64,000 nt of DNA. Source: Eretmocerus hayati. Its lineage: Eukaryota > Arthropoda > Insecta > Hymenoptera > Aphelinidae. A model generated the notes under the pieces. The model made no database searches. It saw nothing but the letters and a program-made list of their open reading frames with translations, and was not told where the DNA came from. The stretch is from contig CM056743.1 in the NCBI GenBank assembly GCA_029851415.1, positions 122,666,305 through 122,730,304 of the forward strand. Direction: 5' to 3'. Below, piece by piece: positions 1 through 12,879 of the stretch (positions within the stretch are counted from its first letter, which is position 1; each line of letters begins with the position of its first letter). Both the position numbers and the translations under genes were made by a program.

Positions 1-1620
1 TCAAAGGAATGAAGACGGAAACGTCCTTCATAAAAATCCAACTAATTTTATTGTTGGCATAGTTTTGATATTGTCATCTCCATTGTTTTCACACAACTTC
101 CAGGTTCAGTATTACCGCTATTCAGCCAAACAGACACAATCAAAAGCAAAGTTTGTAAGCTAGATATAAGTTGCGAATCCCATAGAGAGTAGAGGTATCG
201 TCGAAAAGGGCAGAAATTTTATCGCGAGTCTCGATCTAGAAGAAAAGTAGGCCTCGGATCCACAGTACCCAATACATCATAGACCGACAGCATTGAGGAC
301 AGCACGAACAGCACGGAAAGGCCTTTGAACCCGGCGACGGCCGGCGCGGCGCTCCTCTGCTTCTGGAGAAGTTGTATAGGATACCTCGGAAGAAAAAGAT
401 ATGAAAGATTCCAAGAGCCTCGGTTCTCGTCCCATCCTTTCTACCAGGGCACAGCCTGCCAAATTAGAAAAAAAAAAACTTGTCCAAACCGCGTGCAGTG
501 CGAAATGGAACACAGGAAGATTGGTGACGGAGGGCGAGGGGGTACCCCTGTTGCCTGGGTGACACCCCTAAAAGGGTACGGCCCTGCATCGGCTCACGAA
601 GAGCTATAATACATGCGCGTCCGCCATACACCGAAAAGGAGGCATTGGCTTCGTGGATTTGACCTTGGCCGCATCAACGAGATTTCGGCACGTGCGCCAC
701 CACCACCGCCACCGTAACTTTCGGCGAGGATACTGTAGGCCTGTGTTTTGTGCGGTCCTTCATTCGGCCCTTTATTCTGCTTTATTCTTGGCCCTTCTTG
801 AGCACAGTTATTACAATACTGTCCGCCATTCCAGAACGTTCTATGTATGCTGTCCCTTGCTAGTATCCGCATAACATGCGCTAAGAAACATCGCCAGGGT
901 TTTCCCTTATTTGAGGAAACTCTGTTCTTCTTTTTTTTCGAATCCTCTCGCTTACCGAGAGAGTACGACACTAGTGCACGTGTGCCATGAAACTGTTTGC
1001 GCGGGGAGACTGTTTTGCTGCTACTATATGTATGATCCATCGCCATTGTCATGCTTTCGAGCGTCATTGGCCCACGAGCATTTGCTCTGATAGAAATCAA
1101 CACGAGACATGTGAAAGGCTATCAACAGTAGGCCTAACGAACAGCTCCGTCAGGTGGATTGACTTTGTGAGATTGATCATTCTATTCTGGTAGTTTTACA
1201 AAATCATAGAAGCAAATACAGAGGGTTCATCCCGAGGTTTTCGCCCTCATCCAGATACTTTGAATATTTTCAAGCGTACATAATTTATGTATTCAAATGA
1301 GAACCATTCTCGGACTGAGCTATTTTTGTGGAATTTACGCTTTTTGATCGATTCAGTCTACTTATGTATGGTATGTTAATGAAAAATCAATGAATTATGC
1401 AGTTCATTATTGATGAGAACACGTGGGTTTTAATAGAAATATCTCCATTCTTCCTGTGCTCGGTATCGAATCGAATGTTTCTTGGGAAATGTTGGGAACA
1501 TGTACTAAAATATGCGACCATAGGACTTGCAATGAAACTTTTTTCGAAATTTCCTTGATTACCTTAGGTCCGTTGATTACGGAAAAGATTTTCAACTGCT
1601 GAGCCAAGCTGATTGTAAGA
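1..1620. other. No gene recognised
   Basis: I see no protein family, RNA gene or clear repeat here. Open frames of up to 169 codons exist on both strands but have low-complexity or random-looking translations and no matching splice partners. If the upstream crp exons lie to the left of the window, this is intron sequence. Confidence 0.5.
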
Positions 1621-2582
1621 ATTATTAGCTATGGGAAGTATGAGTTTCAGCGCCTCCGAGCGTCGGAAAGCGGCATGCCACGGGAAGGAGCAGTCGAACG
1701 TGTTTAGTGCGGTCTTCGGTCTTCTTGTGTATTTAGCTCGAAAACCATAGCTCGGATGTGGCAACCGAGGTGGCAACAGCATGCAAGGCGATTGTAAAGT
1801 TCTGAAAAACGAAGACATTGAGCGCTTGTGAGTCTGAATCCGAGCAAAATTGAGTAAATTAGAGCGAGTTGAAATTTTTGCCTATGCTTTTTGCATGGAC
1901 CTTGCGGGCACCGCTCAAGCCACCGCTTCTGCATCGACTCGCTCCGATATTCGGGCTCTGTGAATCCTTCGATAATGGTCTGATTAACATGTATGATAGC
2001 TCAAAATTTTCGCAATTGAAAATCTAACAACTTTCTCGCTTACTTTTATAAGGTTTGAGCAATGGTTTTCCCAAAAATCAAGGGCAGAAATAGAATGTGC
2101 AAAATAGGCGCGTGGCAGGGTTTTCCTTTCATCTTCAAGTAAACCATTGCTCAAACCTTATCAGAGTAAGAGAGAAAGTTGTTAGATTTTAATTGCGAAA
2201 ATTTTGAGCTATCATACAAGTCAATCAGACCGTTATTGAAGGATTCACAGAGCCCGAAGCGATAAAATATCGGAGCGAGTCGAGGCAGAATCGGTAGCTT
2301 AAGCGGTGACCGCATCGCCCATGCGAAAAGCATTAGGCAAAAATTTCAACTCGCTCTATTCTAATTTACTCAATTCTGCTCGGATTCAGACTCACAAGCG
2401 CTCAAAATCTTCATTTTTGAAAACCCTACAATCGCCTCGCATACTGCTGCCACATCCGACCAATGGTTATTGAGCTAAATGCATAGGAAGACCGAAGCCG
2501 GTACTAAACACGTTCGACTGCTCCCTCCCGTGGCATGCCGTTTCCCGCCGCACGGAGGCACTGAAACTCATTAGCCAATACC
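1621..2582. repeat. Long foldback (inverted repeat) element
   Basis: Two arms of about 440 bases face each other (about 1621-2069 and 2142-2582) around a spacer of about 72 bases. Matched blocks include GGTTTGAGCAATGG at the loop side and the stretch around GGCATGCC toward the outer ends. The arms have diverged by scattered substitutions and small indels, so it is not recent. No open reading frame of a transposase is present. It is best read as a non-autonomous foldback or MITE. The target duplication was not resolved. Confidence 0.8.
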
Positions 2583-2802
2583 CAAAGATGCGGGGTTGTA
2601 ATGTGTCTCAGTGATGTGTCGGAAGGCAGTTCATTTCTGGTTTTGGTACTTGCGTACAGGTCTTTTTCATGGCATAGAAGTCAATAATTACTGACACCGT
2701 TGAGCTCAAAATTTCATTCACTTGCTGATTCTCATAATTTCGAATCATTTTACAATTCTTCATTTTTCTGAATACATATCATACTTCGAGATATCCCTCG
2801 TC

Positions 2803-4440
2803 TCATATCCACAATTTATCTCCAATAACCAAAGAACCATCGCCGTGTCTGCGTGCATGCCCAATTACCACTGATTTCGGTGCTCTCTTCAAGTCGTAAG
2901 CAAGACCACAATAAGCCCAAAATTCGAGTAACCTCGTGCTCAAACCTTTAGTATATCCAAACTCAGACATTCCACAATCCCAAGGAAAAGTGTGATGGTA
3001 ATTATGCCAGCCATCACCGCAAGTTGCCCAATCGGCGATCTTAGATTGTACAGGGCTGATTCTCCTGTGAATGTATCATTGGTTAGAAATAGGAGATAGT
3101 ACTTTTCAGAATTTGATTACAGTATTGATTTATCTTTTTTTTGAGAATTCGAAGATGTGGAATTGTTGCTCACTTGTCTACTGGTTTTGTTCCGTATAGG
3201 TGAGCAAAGGAGTTCACACTTGAAGTTTCGTGTAAGATACACATATATCGAAAAAAGTAGTTGACGAGCACGGACGTCCAAAAGTTCTCGTTCCAAAAAT
3301 ATACAGGAACCAGTGTTGGTATTATAAAAGTACAGAGAATATGTAAAGGGAGAATGTATCTGGAAAAGAAGAAGGCAATGTTTTTGTTGGCACATATCAT
3401 ACAAAAAAGTCTTCACTATAGATGCAAAATGGGGACAGAGATTTTTCTCACTTCTTTTGAAACATGACCAGCTTATCCTGCTCGAGATCAGACACATCAA
3501 TCAGTTTTCCTTTTTCGAGGACGAGAGGATGTTTTTTTGCCATCAGCCAGCCCGAATGTGTAAAGAAAAACCCTCTGCTAGCGTTGTATGGATCTGCATC
3601 TGTATCACTGAATTTGTGGTGGAGTCTATGGTCTCTGGCCCACCAATAAATATGGTACTGCAATATATTTGTCAGCGAGGTGTGAGGGATGTGAAAACGC
3701 ATGCTCTTATTTTGAAAACCCTCAATTTTGCGAAGATGATACCGTAGCCATTGATTTGTTATTCAAAAGGATCATTATAGTGAACGATTTTGGACAACAA
3801 AATAACTCCAGGAAAAAAGATGGAATACCATGAGATATTCGATAACGCCAATTTGCTGAGCAAATGAATTAGTCTAAAATTCAGGAGGTAAGGGCTACCT
3901 CTTTCATTCTTTCAGTTGGAAAATACGATTGCAATCATTGTTGTTATTAGCACTGCCATGATCACTCAACAGATCAGGCAATAAGAATGCATAACTAAAC
4001 AACAAATATATATGAAAATGACTAAATATACCTGACCAGACATGGTGTGGCAAAAAACCAAAAATAATTGCAGAGGTAACGTTGCTTTGAAGCTTTTGTG
4101 TGAGTAACCACGATGAGATCCAAGCACTACGCCCATTCCAGAGAAGAAACCAGTGATAGTGGCTGGTTTTCAAAATTTGTTCAATTATTCACAAGAATCA
4201 GAAATTGTGCTCGAAATTGTTGATACAAACATAAGATGACTTACCCCATATAAAAGTTGCCAATTTGATCTTGAAAAAGTATGCATACATTCCCCAAATT
4301 CCAAAAATATGCAACACTACGTAGAATGCAACCAAAGATGGAATATATTGATGTCGATATTTCAGATCTGTACCAATCTTTGATTTTTTTATCTCTTCCT
4401 CCGCGTAATCATCGGAGCGCTTCAGCAATTCTTTTTCCAT
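2803..4440 (-). CDS. Acyl-CoA desaturase (membrane fatty-acyl-CoA desaturase), complete, 5 exons
   Basis: This gene encodes a membrane diiron desaturase that would introduce a double bond into fatty acyl-CoA at the ER using cytochrome b5. Exons on the minus strand are 4440-4245, 4162-4032, 3657-3452, 3359-3174 and 3064-2803. Together they give 981 nt, or 326 aa plus a stop, slightly short of the usual 320-380. All introns are GT..AG and phase is kept. The three histidine boxes are present: HRGYSH (82-87), HRLHH (119-123) and HNYHH (260-264). Hydrophobic segments surround them. The ATG at 4440 is the first Met after an in-frame TGA four codons upstream. Box I reads HRGYSH rather than the common HRLWAH, and box III is preceded by GDGW rather than GEGW, so this is a divergent member. 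Regioselectivity (delta-9, delta-11 or other) cannot be told. It lies antisense to crp, probably inside a crp intron. Confidence 0.93.
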
Positions 4441-4880
4441 CCCTGCTAGTCAATTTTTCTTCTTTCTTTCTTTTAATTCGAACACTAACTTTACTCGTGC
4501 GATGCTGTTCAAACGGTCTCACCAGCTCGTTGGTTCCCGCACAAGTGGCGATACCAAAGCTCAGATTAGCCTCCGCGATCTTTGCATTTCCAATGTGGTT
4601 GAATATGGAAGTGGATATCATCAATTACTACTTTCCTTTTCCTTATTAGTATTATCCATACATAATACATGACGGTGAGCTATCTTCACAACTTGAAGAA
4701 TCGTCGACGTCGTTAAGTAAATTGAAAAAGAACAATTATTTGTAGAGGACGTTTCACTCGTCACAAATATTCGTGAACCCTTCGCCATATTCGAGTCGTC
4801 AACCCTGATTGTAGCGCCAGAGTACCAAGAAAGATTGCGTAAGGTGGTCAAATATTGAACCGTAGCAATACCTATTTTAT

Positions 4881-5120
4881 ACGTCCATACGTAGAAACAG
4901 CGTGTTTCTAGGTCTCCTCGCGTAGCGAGGAAACAACAAGCGCCTAGAACAAGCTGTTTCTGCGTACAGACGTATAAAACTGCATACGCGTCTCGTGCGG
5001 AAACATTTTTTCTTCGGGAAAACCAAGCTGGACGGTGCCATCGCCCACGCCCAGCTCGGTTTCCCGAGCGGTTTCCCGAAGGAAAAAATGTTTCCAGCAC
5101 TCGACGCGTAATGTACTATT
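4881..5120. repeat. Repeat A, copy 1 (double-hairpin element)
   Basis: A 240-base unit made of two consecutive hairpins. The first pairs CGTCCATACGTAGAAACAG with CTGTTTCTGCGTACAGACG. The second pairs the stretch AACATTTTTTCTTCGGGAAA with its complement near 5080. A second copy lies at 20675-20894 with clear identity from end to end, including the closing GCACTCGACGCG. Open frames through it are by-products of the palindromes. A short related piece may lie at about 8565-8620. Confidence 0.8.
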
Positions 5121-7866
5121 CTATCTGGAATGTATTGTCTGCTGGAGTACGCTTGCCACCACGAGTTGACGACGTTCTCATTCACTCATGCCTTGTATCA
5201 TGAGATGATGATCGAGTAATTATTCTATGTCCATACCAGATCGTCAGCCTAATCGGGGCTCATTGGTTACAGGATTGTTCAAACTGGTTGAAACAGTGTT
5301 GCCCACTCTATCATAATTCTACTCATGATGATCACCAAACATCCCCATAAATCCCGTATTACTCTGCACGGAGATTGTAATTGTTCATCATCATAAATTT
5401 ATCCGTCATTCTTTAATCAATCTGGTTGTTTGAAAATTGATAATGATGCCCTGACATATCAAATATCCACACGGGATACAGCTTTATTGGGAAAGCTGTA
5501 TTTTGCTTCGAACTTTTCCATCAAGAACCATAATATCAACAGGGTATGATCGTTTTGTTTGCTTTGAGGTGAAACAAAATCTTCCGTATATGGCGTGTCA
5601 CGACTAGGGGCTACAAAGAATAGCAGTAACAATAAAATCACGAATAGCATGCAGAGTAAGAATCACTGACGCAGAATCAGGTGGAAGTCGTGCCTGAAAA
5701 GCGAAAAAAATCTGCAGTGGACATAAATCACAAGTGACAACCCTAGAAGATACGTCTTTTACAGTGTCTTCTCCGTATATATATTACTTATCATGGTCAG
5801 AAACAGTACAGGTACAAGAGTAGTCTGCTCACGCATTATTAGGAAGAGCATCTGCTCGTTGGCCACCTGTCAACAGGTGCGCACAATGCAGAGTAAAAGG
5901 CTGTATTCACTGCACACGCGTTTCTCGGCCTCCCTCTGGTATCAATTAGAAATCCTTACCAGAATAGTCCAGTTTTGACGATAGAGTTGAGGTTGCTTTT
6001 CTTTACAAGTTCTTCGGTATGGAACTCGGCACAGTGCGCTCATACTTTTGCAAGAACGTCGAATATTTTCGCGAGGACGCAGAATACGAGTACGCACGGT
6101 GGTTTTTTTCTGCCAGCTTCGCAGAAATTTCGTGTTTTTGTTTACTGCCTTGGAGGCAATAGATTCGATGGTGAAACCGTACACCTGTCATCCTGCGCTC
6201 GCGTGGCTGACACGTGATTTTTTACAGACTCTCAGAGTGAGTTCCAGTTTTCTTCAGATTGTCACTTTTTTCAGAGATTGGGTTTGTGTATTGGTCTGTC
6301 TATCAACATTGTCAGATGTATCGAATCGTAATCATTTGTTAATGATTTCCTATCACAATTGGATCTCGATCCGGCAAATGGTTGAAATCAACAAAATCAG
6401 AAAGCCGAAGAATTTTAGAATTTCGATTCTTTTTTAAAAATGAACTTTTGTTGGGGAATATCTTGTATCACAATACTATTCTTACACGCATGTTGGAAAA
6501 ATTCCTTGAACAATTGATCCACTTTGTTCGTTTGGGAAACTGAACCGTATCTGTACTTACGAATCTATAATATGAAGTAGTTACTATCTCCCCAAAAAAT
6601 ATGAAACTTCTTCCATAGACGACTTTATTGAAGCAATTACACGATATCCCAAATACTTGAATGTACTTATCAGGTTCAATGAAGATTTCCAAAGTCGATG
6701 TCAAGAATGAACCTAACTCGTATTTCTGGGTATTCATTATCAAGATGACGTGTGCTAAGAGTATAGCATTTCTCGATAACATTTGATGGCATAATTCGAT
6801 GACTGCAAGATTGTATACGATTCGAGCTTGTTGATCATGCGACGATGAGTAATGGTCACATGCAAAATGCAAACCAACCGGGAAGAAGAAGGGGTTGCGG
6901 TAATCTGATCTGTGCATTCGAGTTATATATCTCGTGTACGTGATCTAAGACGCGGTGCACATACGTCTTTCGTACCATCCCTTCGCATTAATAAGATAAA
7001 TCTGCCGAGCCGCAATGCACACAAGTAACTCGCAGAGTCCAGGTGATGTACGAATTGGTCAACGATACGGGTATTACCACCGAGACCGCAAGATAACTCT
7101 AGACCGGTCATGCGATATGACATTTTGATGCTTGCCCCGTCCTCGAGATTTCGCCAATACATCGTTCCTCATCGCCAAAGAGCGATGGACACGTCCAACA
7201 GGATCGGCTTCCATTGATATCGTATTTTACTACGAGCTTTGCGTGTGATGGACTGAGTCTATACTGAGGAGGGTGGTTGAGACAGTGCGCTAATCTGTCG
7301 CATACGTCGAGACGGGTGCGCTGCCCTTGTGTACTGCCCACCCAACCGATCGCCATTTGATATTCAATGTGTGCGCCCGAGTATATTATTTTATGTATTA
7401 TACTTATATCGCTGGTCTATGGATGCAGTCGCGTGCGACCGGTTCCCCAAGCTGATTCTGTTGAGTTCCGTATGCGTGCACCGTCAATGTTTTCAAAACA
7501 AACAAATTATGCGGCGTAACTGGTGCTTTAGGGCATAACTATATAACAAATTTTTCCCTGCCAGGAATGTAGTTCGACATCCCCATCGCCTGATCTTCCC
7601 AGCCAGCTCTTTATAATATATTTCTATACTAGAGCGATGATAATTTTCTAGATGAGAAGTGGGCACGCACGGATCCATTGGCTGAAAATTTTCTTGATTT
7701 TTTAGTTTATGTGATTCATGTAAATTTACAATAAATTATCTCAAAGTGAATCCACGTTGTGCATAGTTGAACATGAATTAATCATATGTGTAACCTATGC
7801 GCTGCAATTACGTGAGAGGCCCCTGTATTTTGTTTGCTAAAGAGGTGTAATTATGTCTCGTTTCAG
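5121..7866. other. Intronic or intergenic DNA, nothing recognised
   Basis: No protein family or repeat was recognised. I looked for the missing crp exon carrying the basic region and first helix of the bHLH and did not find it. Several frames of 60-149 codons exist but show no domain. Confidence 0.45.
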
Positions 7867-8014
7867 GCGGCGATACTGCAACAGACTGCTGAGTACATTT
7901 ATCAACTTGAACAGCAGAAGACTCAACTGCTGTCGCAAAACCTACAATTAAAAAGACTGGTGGATCAACACGAGGGAGGTGATGTCCCAACGAAAAAGCG
8001 CAAAGGTGACCACG
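7867..8014 (+). CDS. crp: AP-4/cropped (crp, TFAP4 orthologue), internal exon: end of bHLH and first leucine zipper
   Basis: This exon codes for the end of helix 2 (AAILQQTAEYIYQLEQ) and the first leucine zipper (KTQLLSQNLQLKRL) of AP-4, a bHLH-leucine zipper factor that dimerises and binds E-boxes in the nucleus. It is followed by a basic stretch (TKKRKG). The acceptor is TTTCAG at 7861-7866 and the donor is GTGAGT at 8015. The exon starts in phase 0 and ends in phase 1. The preceding basic region and helix 1 must be on exons left of the window. The next coding exon is 9.9 kb downstream (17905). The identification is very secure because the helix 2/zipper block is almost invariant in animals. 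Confidence 0.95.
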
Positions 8015-10440
8015 GTGAGTTTCATTGTCGTATCATGATAGATGCACGCGCTAATGCTAATTTTCCAAGCAATGATTCTTTATTCTTGAAACATCTTCAT
8101 TTCCAAATTTCGGGAACTTTGATCGTCCTCCCCAATAGATTTTCGATCCAAGTGAGAATTTAGTTCTTGTGACTCAACTTTTCGGTCTGCCGCTTCACAG
8201 AGAACTGAATAATTTTCATAATGCTACTCAAATTGATTTATCGTGTTGTAAATCATTTGTTAACTAATTTCGAAGTGATCGCATGTCAAAAAAACGAGCA
8301 GGAATCTCCACTAATTGCATTTTGATCCCAATACTCGGAGTTCTTGAATACTAAATCCGATCACAACTTCCAACCCGTGAAATTTCCCCCCAAATTCTGA
8401 GTTAACCCTTACTTACAGGTACACATTTTTCCTTGACGAATTTCGACTCAATTCTAGTTCCTATTGAGAATGGCCATATTAATTCATAGTTCCCACAACT
8501 TTTTAGAAATGGTATATTATGTGTCGAGTGCCAAAAATCTTTTTATAGCCGCCGCGGCTATAAAAACGCGTATGCACTTCGTTGCGTAATCTACTAGTTC
8601 TTCGCACGAGACGCATATGTAAGTAAGAAAGGAGTGTCCGGAAGGAGTAATTTGATCACGAAATCATGCTTAAGTGGGAGCTGAATGATTCCCAAAAAGA
8701 ATTTCTGAATTTCATTGTGGCATTCCTGTTTGATCGCCATTTAAATATATTCCGAGCACAAATTTAGGTGGTCACTAAAGTGACCACCATACGGCAAAGG
8801 GTCAAATGAGATAAGATCTTGTGCAATTTAGCACGTGTTTGATCCTAGAAAGGGCGAGATAAGTTGGAAACGAGCGCGTTGGTGTTTAAAGTGGGAGTCA
8901 TTGGTCAAAGCGATCGAGCCGACGAGTATACTATGCTCGATGAAAGGATAATAGAAGATAATGCAGGGTCCACTGGTGGAGCATCTCACTTCCCGCAATT
9001 TCAGCGCTACTAGCTCAACATCCCTGCTGCAGTGCATCCAAGCTCTCAATTCGGGCTATCGGGTTCATTGCCATTTTACCCTTCTCGTCTTTTACCCCCG
9101 CGCTCTTCTTTCTCCCTCTTCCCTTCTCGATTCGTGATTCCTGAGTCGTCCGTCCGAAACGTCGGACCGTTTTGACAAATTGCCCGTCCATACGCAGAAT
9201 CCAGAATGATTTTCGCGGCCCTTTACTGCGGTTTTGGACACCCGACCATATACCTATGAGCTCCGATGTTGAGCCAATTTCGTCGCTGCCACCGAGCCAC
9301 CGGTCCTGCAAGCTCGCTTACTGTGGCGTCACATTATACGGCCTCATCGGCATCGGAAATGAAAAGTGCGGCTGCCCGCCCGCCCAAGACATCTCTTGTA
9401 ATTGCCTCTCTCTTCTGAATCCGACGGCATTGCACAGAGGTATCGAAAGCTGGTAATTTACAGAGTTGACAATTGGAATCGGCTTCCTTCCCTGATCGAA
9501 TGGCGAAAGGGACAGGTCCATTACAGTGAAAAATTCAACAAAAATTTATCAATTATTTCTTGCTACTCGTTTGAAAGTCATGAGAATATGCTCGAGCGTT
9601 TCAATGCCGGGGTTCCACCAGAAGAGGTAGTGTAAATTGGTGCGGGAACATCCGGTCGCTCGATTTCTGGCTGGCTACGAGTCGAGTTCGCGAAGTACAA
9701 ATGATATATGAGTTCAATATTCGCAAGCAAGGATTGGCCCAGAGTGGGCTGGCAAGAAGAGCAGCTCGGAGAAGATTGAAAAATTCAATGGGGAGTGAAG
9801 CGTTATTTTATAGTCCTCGGTAATTCAAATGCATTACGCGCAAGGTTCAGATAATTTGGAGAAGCTATTAACGTCCCTGCGTGGCTGCGGGAAGCAGTCT
9901 AAGTCCATCAAAATTAATTTGAAGAAACTTTCATTTCATTCGCTCCTTCTCGCACGTCGCTCGATTATCATACTTGCAATCATCCAATTTATTATCCTAT
10001 CGTTATATTCATTAGCATCGTGGCTTGGAATAATTTCCTTTACTGTTCCCTCGAGCGTGATGTTCTACACTGGACAGTGAAGAAACCACAAGTTAATGTG
10101 GACAATTCACACTCTCGACAATCTTATTTCATCACCTCAGATGTTTGCCCGGTATTGATTGGCGGGATTCTGATCTATAAGTATTTTGAAGGGGTGCACT
10201 TGAAATTTTGAGTTCTCGTGACATTACTATATTAGTTGGTGGATTTTTCATCTATCAATTTGTACCGTATCTATACTAGACTAAGAGTTAGCTCGGAATT
10301 TGAGATAAGATGAGATAAGATAACCTTTTATTCGCTTCATAGCAAAAGTTGACAAAATCGTGCAATACTGACTCAATCTTGTAAATCAAAAGAAAAATCA
10401 CATACAAAATCAGCATTGCGAGCTCAGTTAAAAGGATCGA
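8015..10440. other. crp intron sequence, little structure
   Basis: First part of the 9.9-kb crp intron. Two short strong palindromes stand out: 12-base arms TTTTTATAGCCG around a 3-base loop at about 8543-8569, and 10-base arms GGTGGTCACT around AA at about 8769-8790. Open frames near 9015-9635 have no recognisable domain. Confidence 0.5.
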
Positions 10441-10444
10441 TTAA

Positions 10445-11278
10445 CCCTCGGCTTGCACACTTGGGTGGAGTCCACCCAAGGCCTCCTTCATGAGTACGCC
10501 ACGCTCGTAATTCAAAGTTTCCCGGGTTCATAGCGACCTCTGTTGGTAGTCAAGACTTGCCACTTACCGACCGCGCACAGAGCGCCAGTTTTGGCGCGCT
10601 CGCTGCTCCGCCACAGTCGAGCCAAAAACTGACTGGGTGCTCGACACCCAGGTGTGCCAGCTATGTGCGCTATTTTTGAGTGCATTTTGAATGCAATAAT
10701 AAATTATTGCAAAAAATTACAAAAAAAGGCTTTCCACTGAAAATCTTCTAGAGGACGCAATTTTCAATGGAATGAGCTGAAAATTCAACTGAGTCATCTC
10801 AAGATCAAGTAGATATGAGAGAAAAATAGTACAGTGGTCGATCTTTCCATGGAGGTCTTCATTCCGGCATATTAGGTAAGAATAAAAATGCTCAATTCAT
10901 GCGTCGAAATATGTCAGATGAATACCTTTTTTTCAAAGTCTACTCTTGCGCTATTTTTTCATTGGATTGGCCTCATCTAGAGATGACTCAGTTGAATTTT
11001 CAGCTCATTTGGGTGAAAATTGCGTCCTCTAGACTTTTTTTTACTGAAAAAGGTGATTTTTCGCATTTTTTTGGACGTTTGTATTTTTTTAAATTTTTCA
11101 TTCGACCTTGGCGACTATCTCGGTACAATGATCCCTTTAAAACATTATAAAGTGGCTACAGAAAAATTTTGAGACCGAAAGATTGATTATAGTAGCCACA
11201 GCATGAATTTTTCGTCGTGGGTGTAATCCACCCAGGTGTGCCAGCTATGTTATGAGGCAGAAGTGTGCCAGCTAAGGG
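10445..11278. mobile_element. piggyBac-like MITE, copy 1 (834 bp, TTAA target)
   Basis: The element is flanked by TTAA on both sides (10441-10444 and 11279-11282), the target site of piggyBac transposons. The ends are inverted repeats beginning CCCT (CCCTCGGCTTGCACACTT on the left, CCCTTAGCTGGCACACTT read from the right). Just inside the left end is the palindrome TGGGTGGAGTCCACCCA, and a related TGGGTG..CCACCCA lies near the right end. No transposase is encoded, so it is non-autonomous. A copy with high identity and the same orientation lies at 20915-21749. It sits in the crp intron between the 7867 and 17905 exons. Confidence 0.88.
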
Positions 11279-11801
11279 TTAATATGAAGATAAATATTTT
11301 CTTTTGGTCAAGGTATATCACTTGTGTCGTCGACACGATTTGTCAGTCTCGATCACAGGAATCGTGTCAACTTGATAAGGCTAGAGATGATGTAAAATTG
11401 GAAATATTTCAAGGAAAACTCATAACATATACTTGTACAAGGGTACTCTGAAACATGGAAATCACAGTAATGGGTAAATTAGTCTTGAAAGGAGAAGCCT
11501 CCAGACTACAGAGGAGCCCTTAAAGATTGAAAAATTGCCCCGTGTCCACATTCATTTTTGCAGGAGGGAGTGTCATCCGATAGTCCTTCACTGCCCGTTT
11601 GAACAAAGAAATGTCCTTCACCTGCCGGAGTCCATAAGGGAGAAAATGCCGAAATCGAGCGCATTGACCTCGGAAGGATTTGAGTCCACAGTCAAGGCGC
11701 ATTCTTGAGATTTTGAGTTCCTGAGCTCCTGCCTCACCTCGCAGAGGGCACTGGATTGGTACCTGGTAAACATCGCAGCAAGGTAGCCAGGTTCTTCACA
11801 G

Positions 11802-12223
11802 CCCTAGTAAAAATAAGTGCCTCATGATCATATATGAACATGTTCCCGACCGGACTGTGGTCATAAATGACCACCTATGACCATGAGGCCGGAGTCATAG
11901 GTCGTCATTGGTCTCCATACTTGATCCTAGGAATTCATGTTGGAAATGAAGCACTTCATTGTCAACTGGAAATGTTTCTCAATCCGAAGCTTCGAAATAA
12001 GCGCGCTTGGGGCTCCAACTGCTAGGCCTCCATCCGATATTGAAAATGTCATGTACAACCACTTGATTACAATACCCTACGGCCAATGTACGAGTTGGCT
12101 TTGTGTACCTATGACTAACCATGGAGACATAATATTTTCTGAGGTCATAGATGGTCATAGATGACCATGGTTCGGCTGGGAACATGTTCATATATGATCA
12201 TGAGGCACTTATTTTTACTAGGG
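11802..12223. mobile_element. MITE with 46-bp perfect terminal inverted repeats
   Basis: The first 46 bases (11802-11847, beginning CCCTAGTAAAAATAAGTGCC) are identical to the reverse complement of the last 46 (12178-12223). Pairing continues imperfectly inward through GGTCAT/ATGACC-rich sequence. The element is 422 bp and codes for nothing. An uninterrupted target duplication was not found. If the outer CCC/GGG are target sequence, a TA duplication of the Tc1/mariner type is possible. Confidence 0.85.
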
Positions 12224-12624
12224 AGTGCACAATCTTGTGCATTAAAAGTGCTGCGAAGTACATTCTCCGCGAATCAGTACGCAACTAACCCAAGCGCAAA
12301 AGCCAAATTTAGGGTTTGATCGAGTGCAAGGACTGCCTCAACGTTTAATGACGCCAATTGTCCACGGCAACGTCAATCCGTCCGAATTAGCACGATAACC
12401 CGGGGCAGAAAAAAATGGCGTCCGGAAAAGCCCCCGAGTTTTCCAGGATGATGGTAATAGTAAGGGACAAGGATGAGATTTCTTTCTGAAGATTTGGCAA
12501 TAATAAACCCGAAAAGCTTATTAGAGGCAGACAGCCAACTCCAGGTCCAAGGGTCGACAGTCTTTGCTCAACTACTGGAAAAAATCGGAAGATGTTTTGA
12601 TCATGGGCAAGGCTGCTCCCTCCA

Positions 12625-12877
12625 AATATCGATTTTTTGAGTGTTTTTGAGAGTCTATGCGTGGGGGCAGCGCCCTAGCTCGGGGCTAGGGCGCCGGAAA
12701 ATGCGATTACGGGATGGCAGCCGGCCGGCTAATTTCCGAATGCGGAAAATGTTTTCATGAAGTGCAAGGCTGCTTTTTGGAGGAATCGATTTTTTGAGAG
12801 ATTATAGAGGTCTGTGCAAGGGGACAGCGCCATAGCCCGGAGCTCAGTGCCGGAAAATGCGATTTCGAGATGGCAGA
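12625..12877 (+). repeat. Degenerate tandem duplication, about 150-bp period
   Basis: Two adjacent units share ATCGATTTTTTGAG, then a block around GGCAGCGCC or GGACAGCGCC, then GCCGGAAAATGCGAT and a closing GATGGCAG. Unit 1 is about 12625-12720 and unit 2 about 12775-12877. The pieces between them have diverged. No function is apparent. Confidence 0.65.
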
Positions 12878-12879
12878 CT

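Noticed and set aside
594..1103. 169-codon minus-strand frame
   Set aside because: Composition is random-like (low complexity, poly-Gly/Lys) and matches no family; no splice partners.
4621..5185. Minus-strand frames of 102-159 codons upstream of the desaturase
   Set aside because: They run through repeat A, and similar frames appear in its second copy at 20.7 kb, so they are repeat translations.
10899..11150. 83-codon frame, also present at 21433-21621
   Set aside because: It lies inside both copies of the piggyBac-like MITE and is not conserved in length; not a gene.
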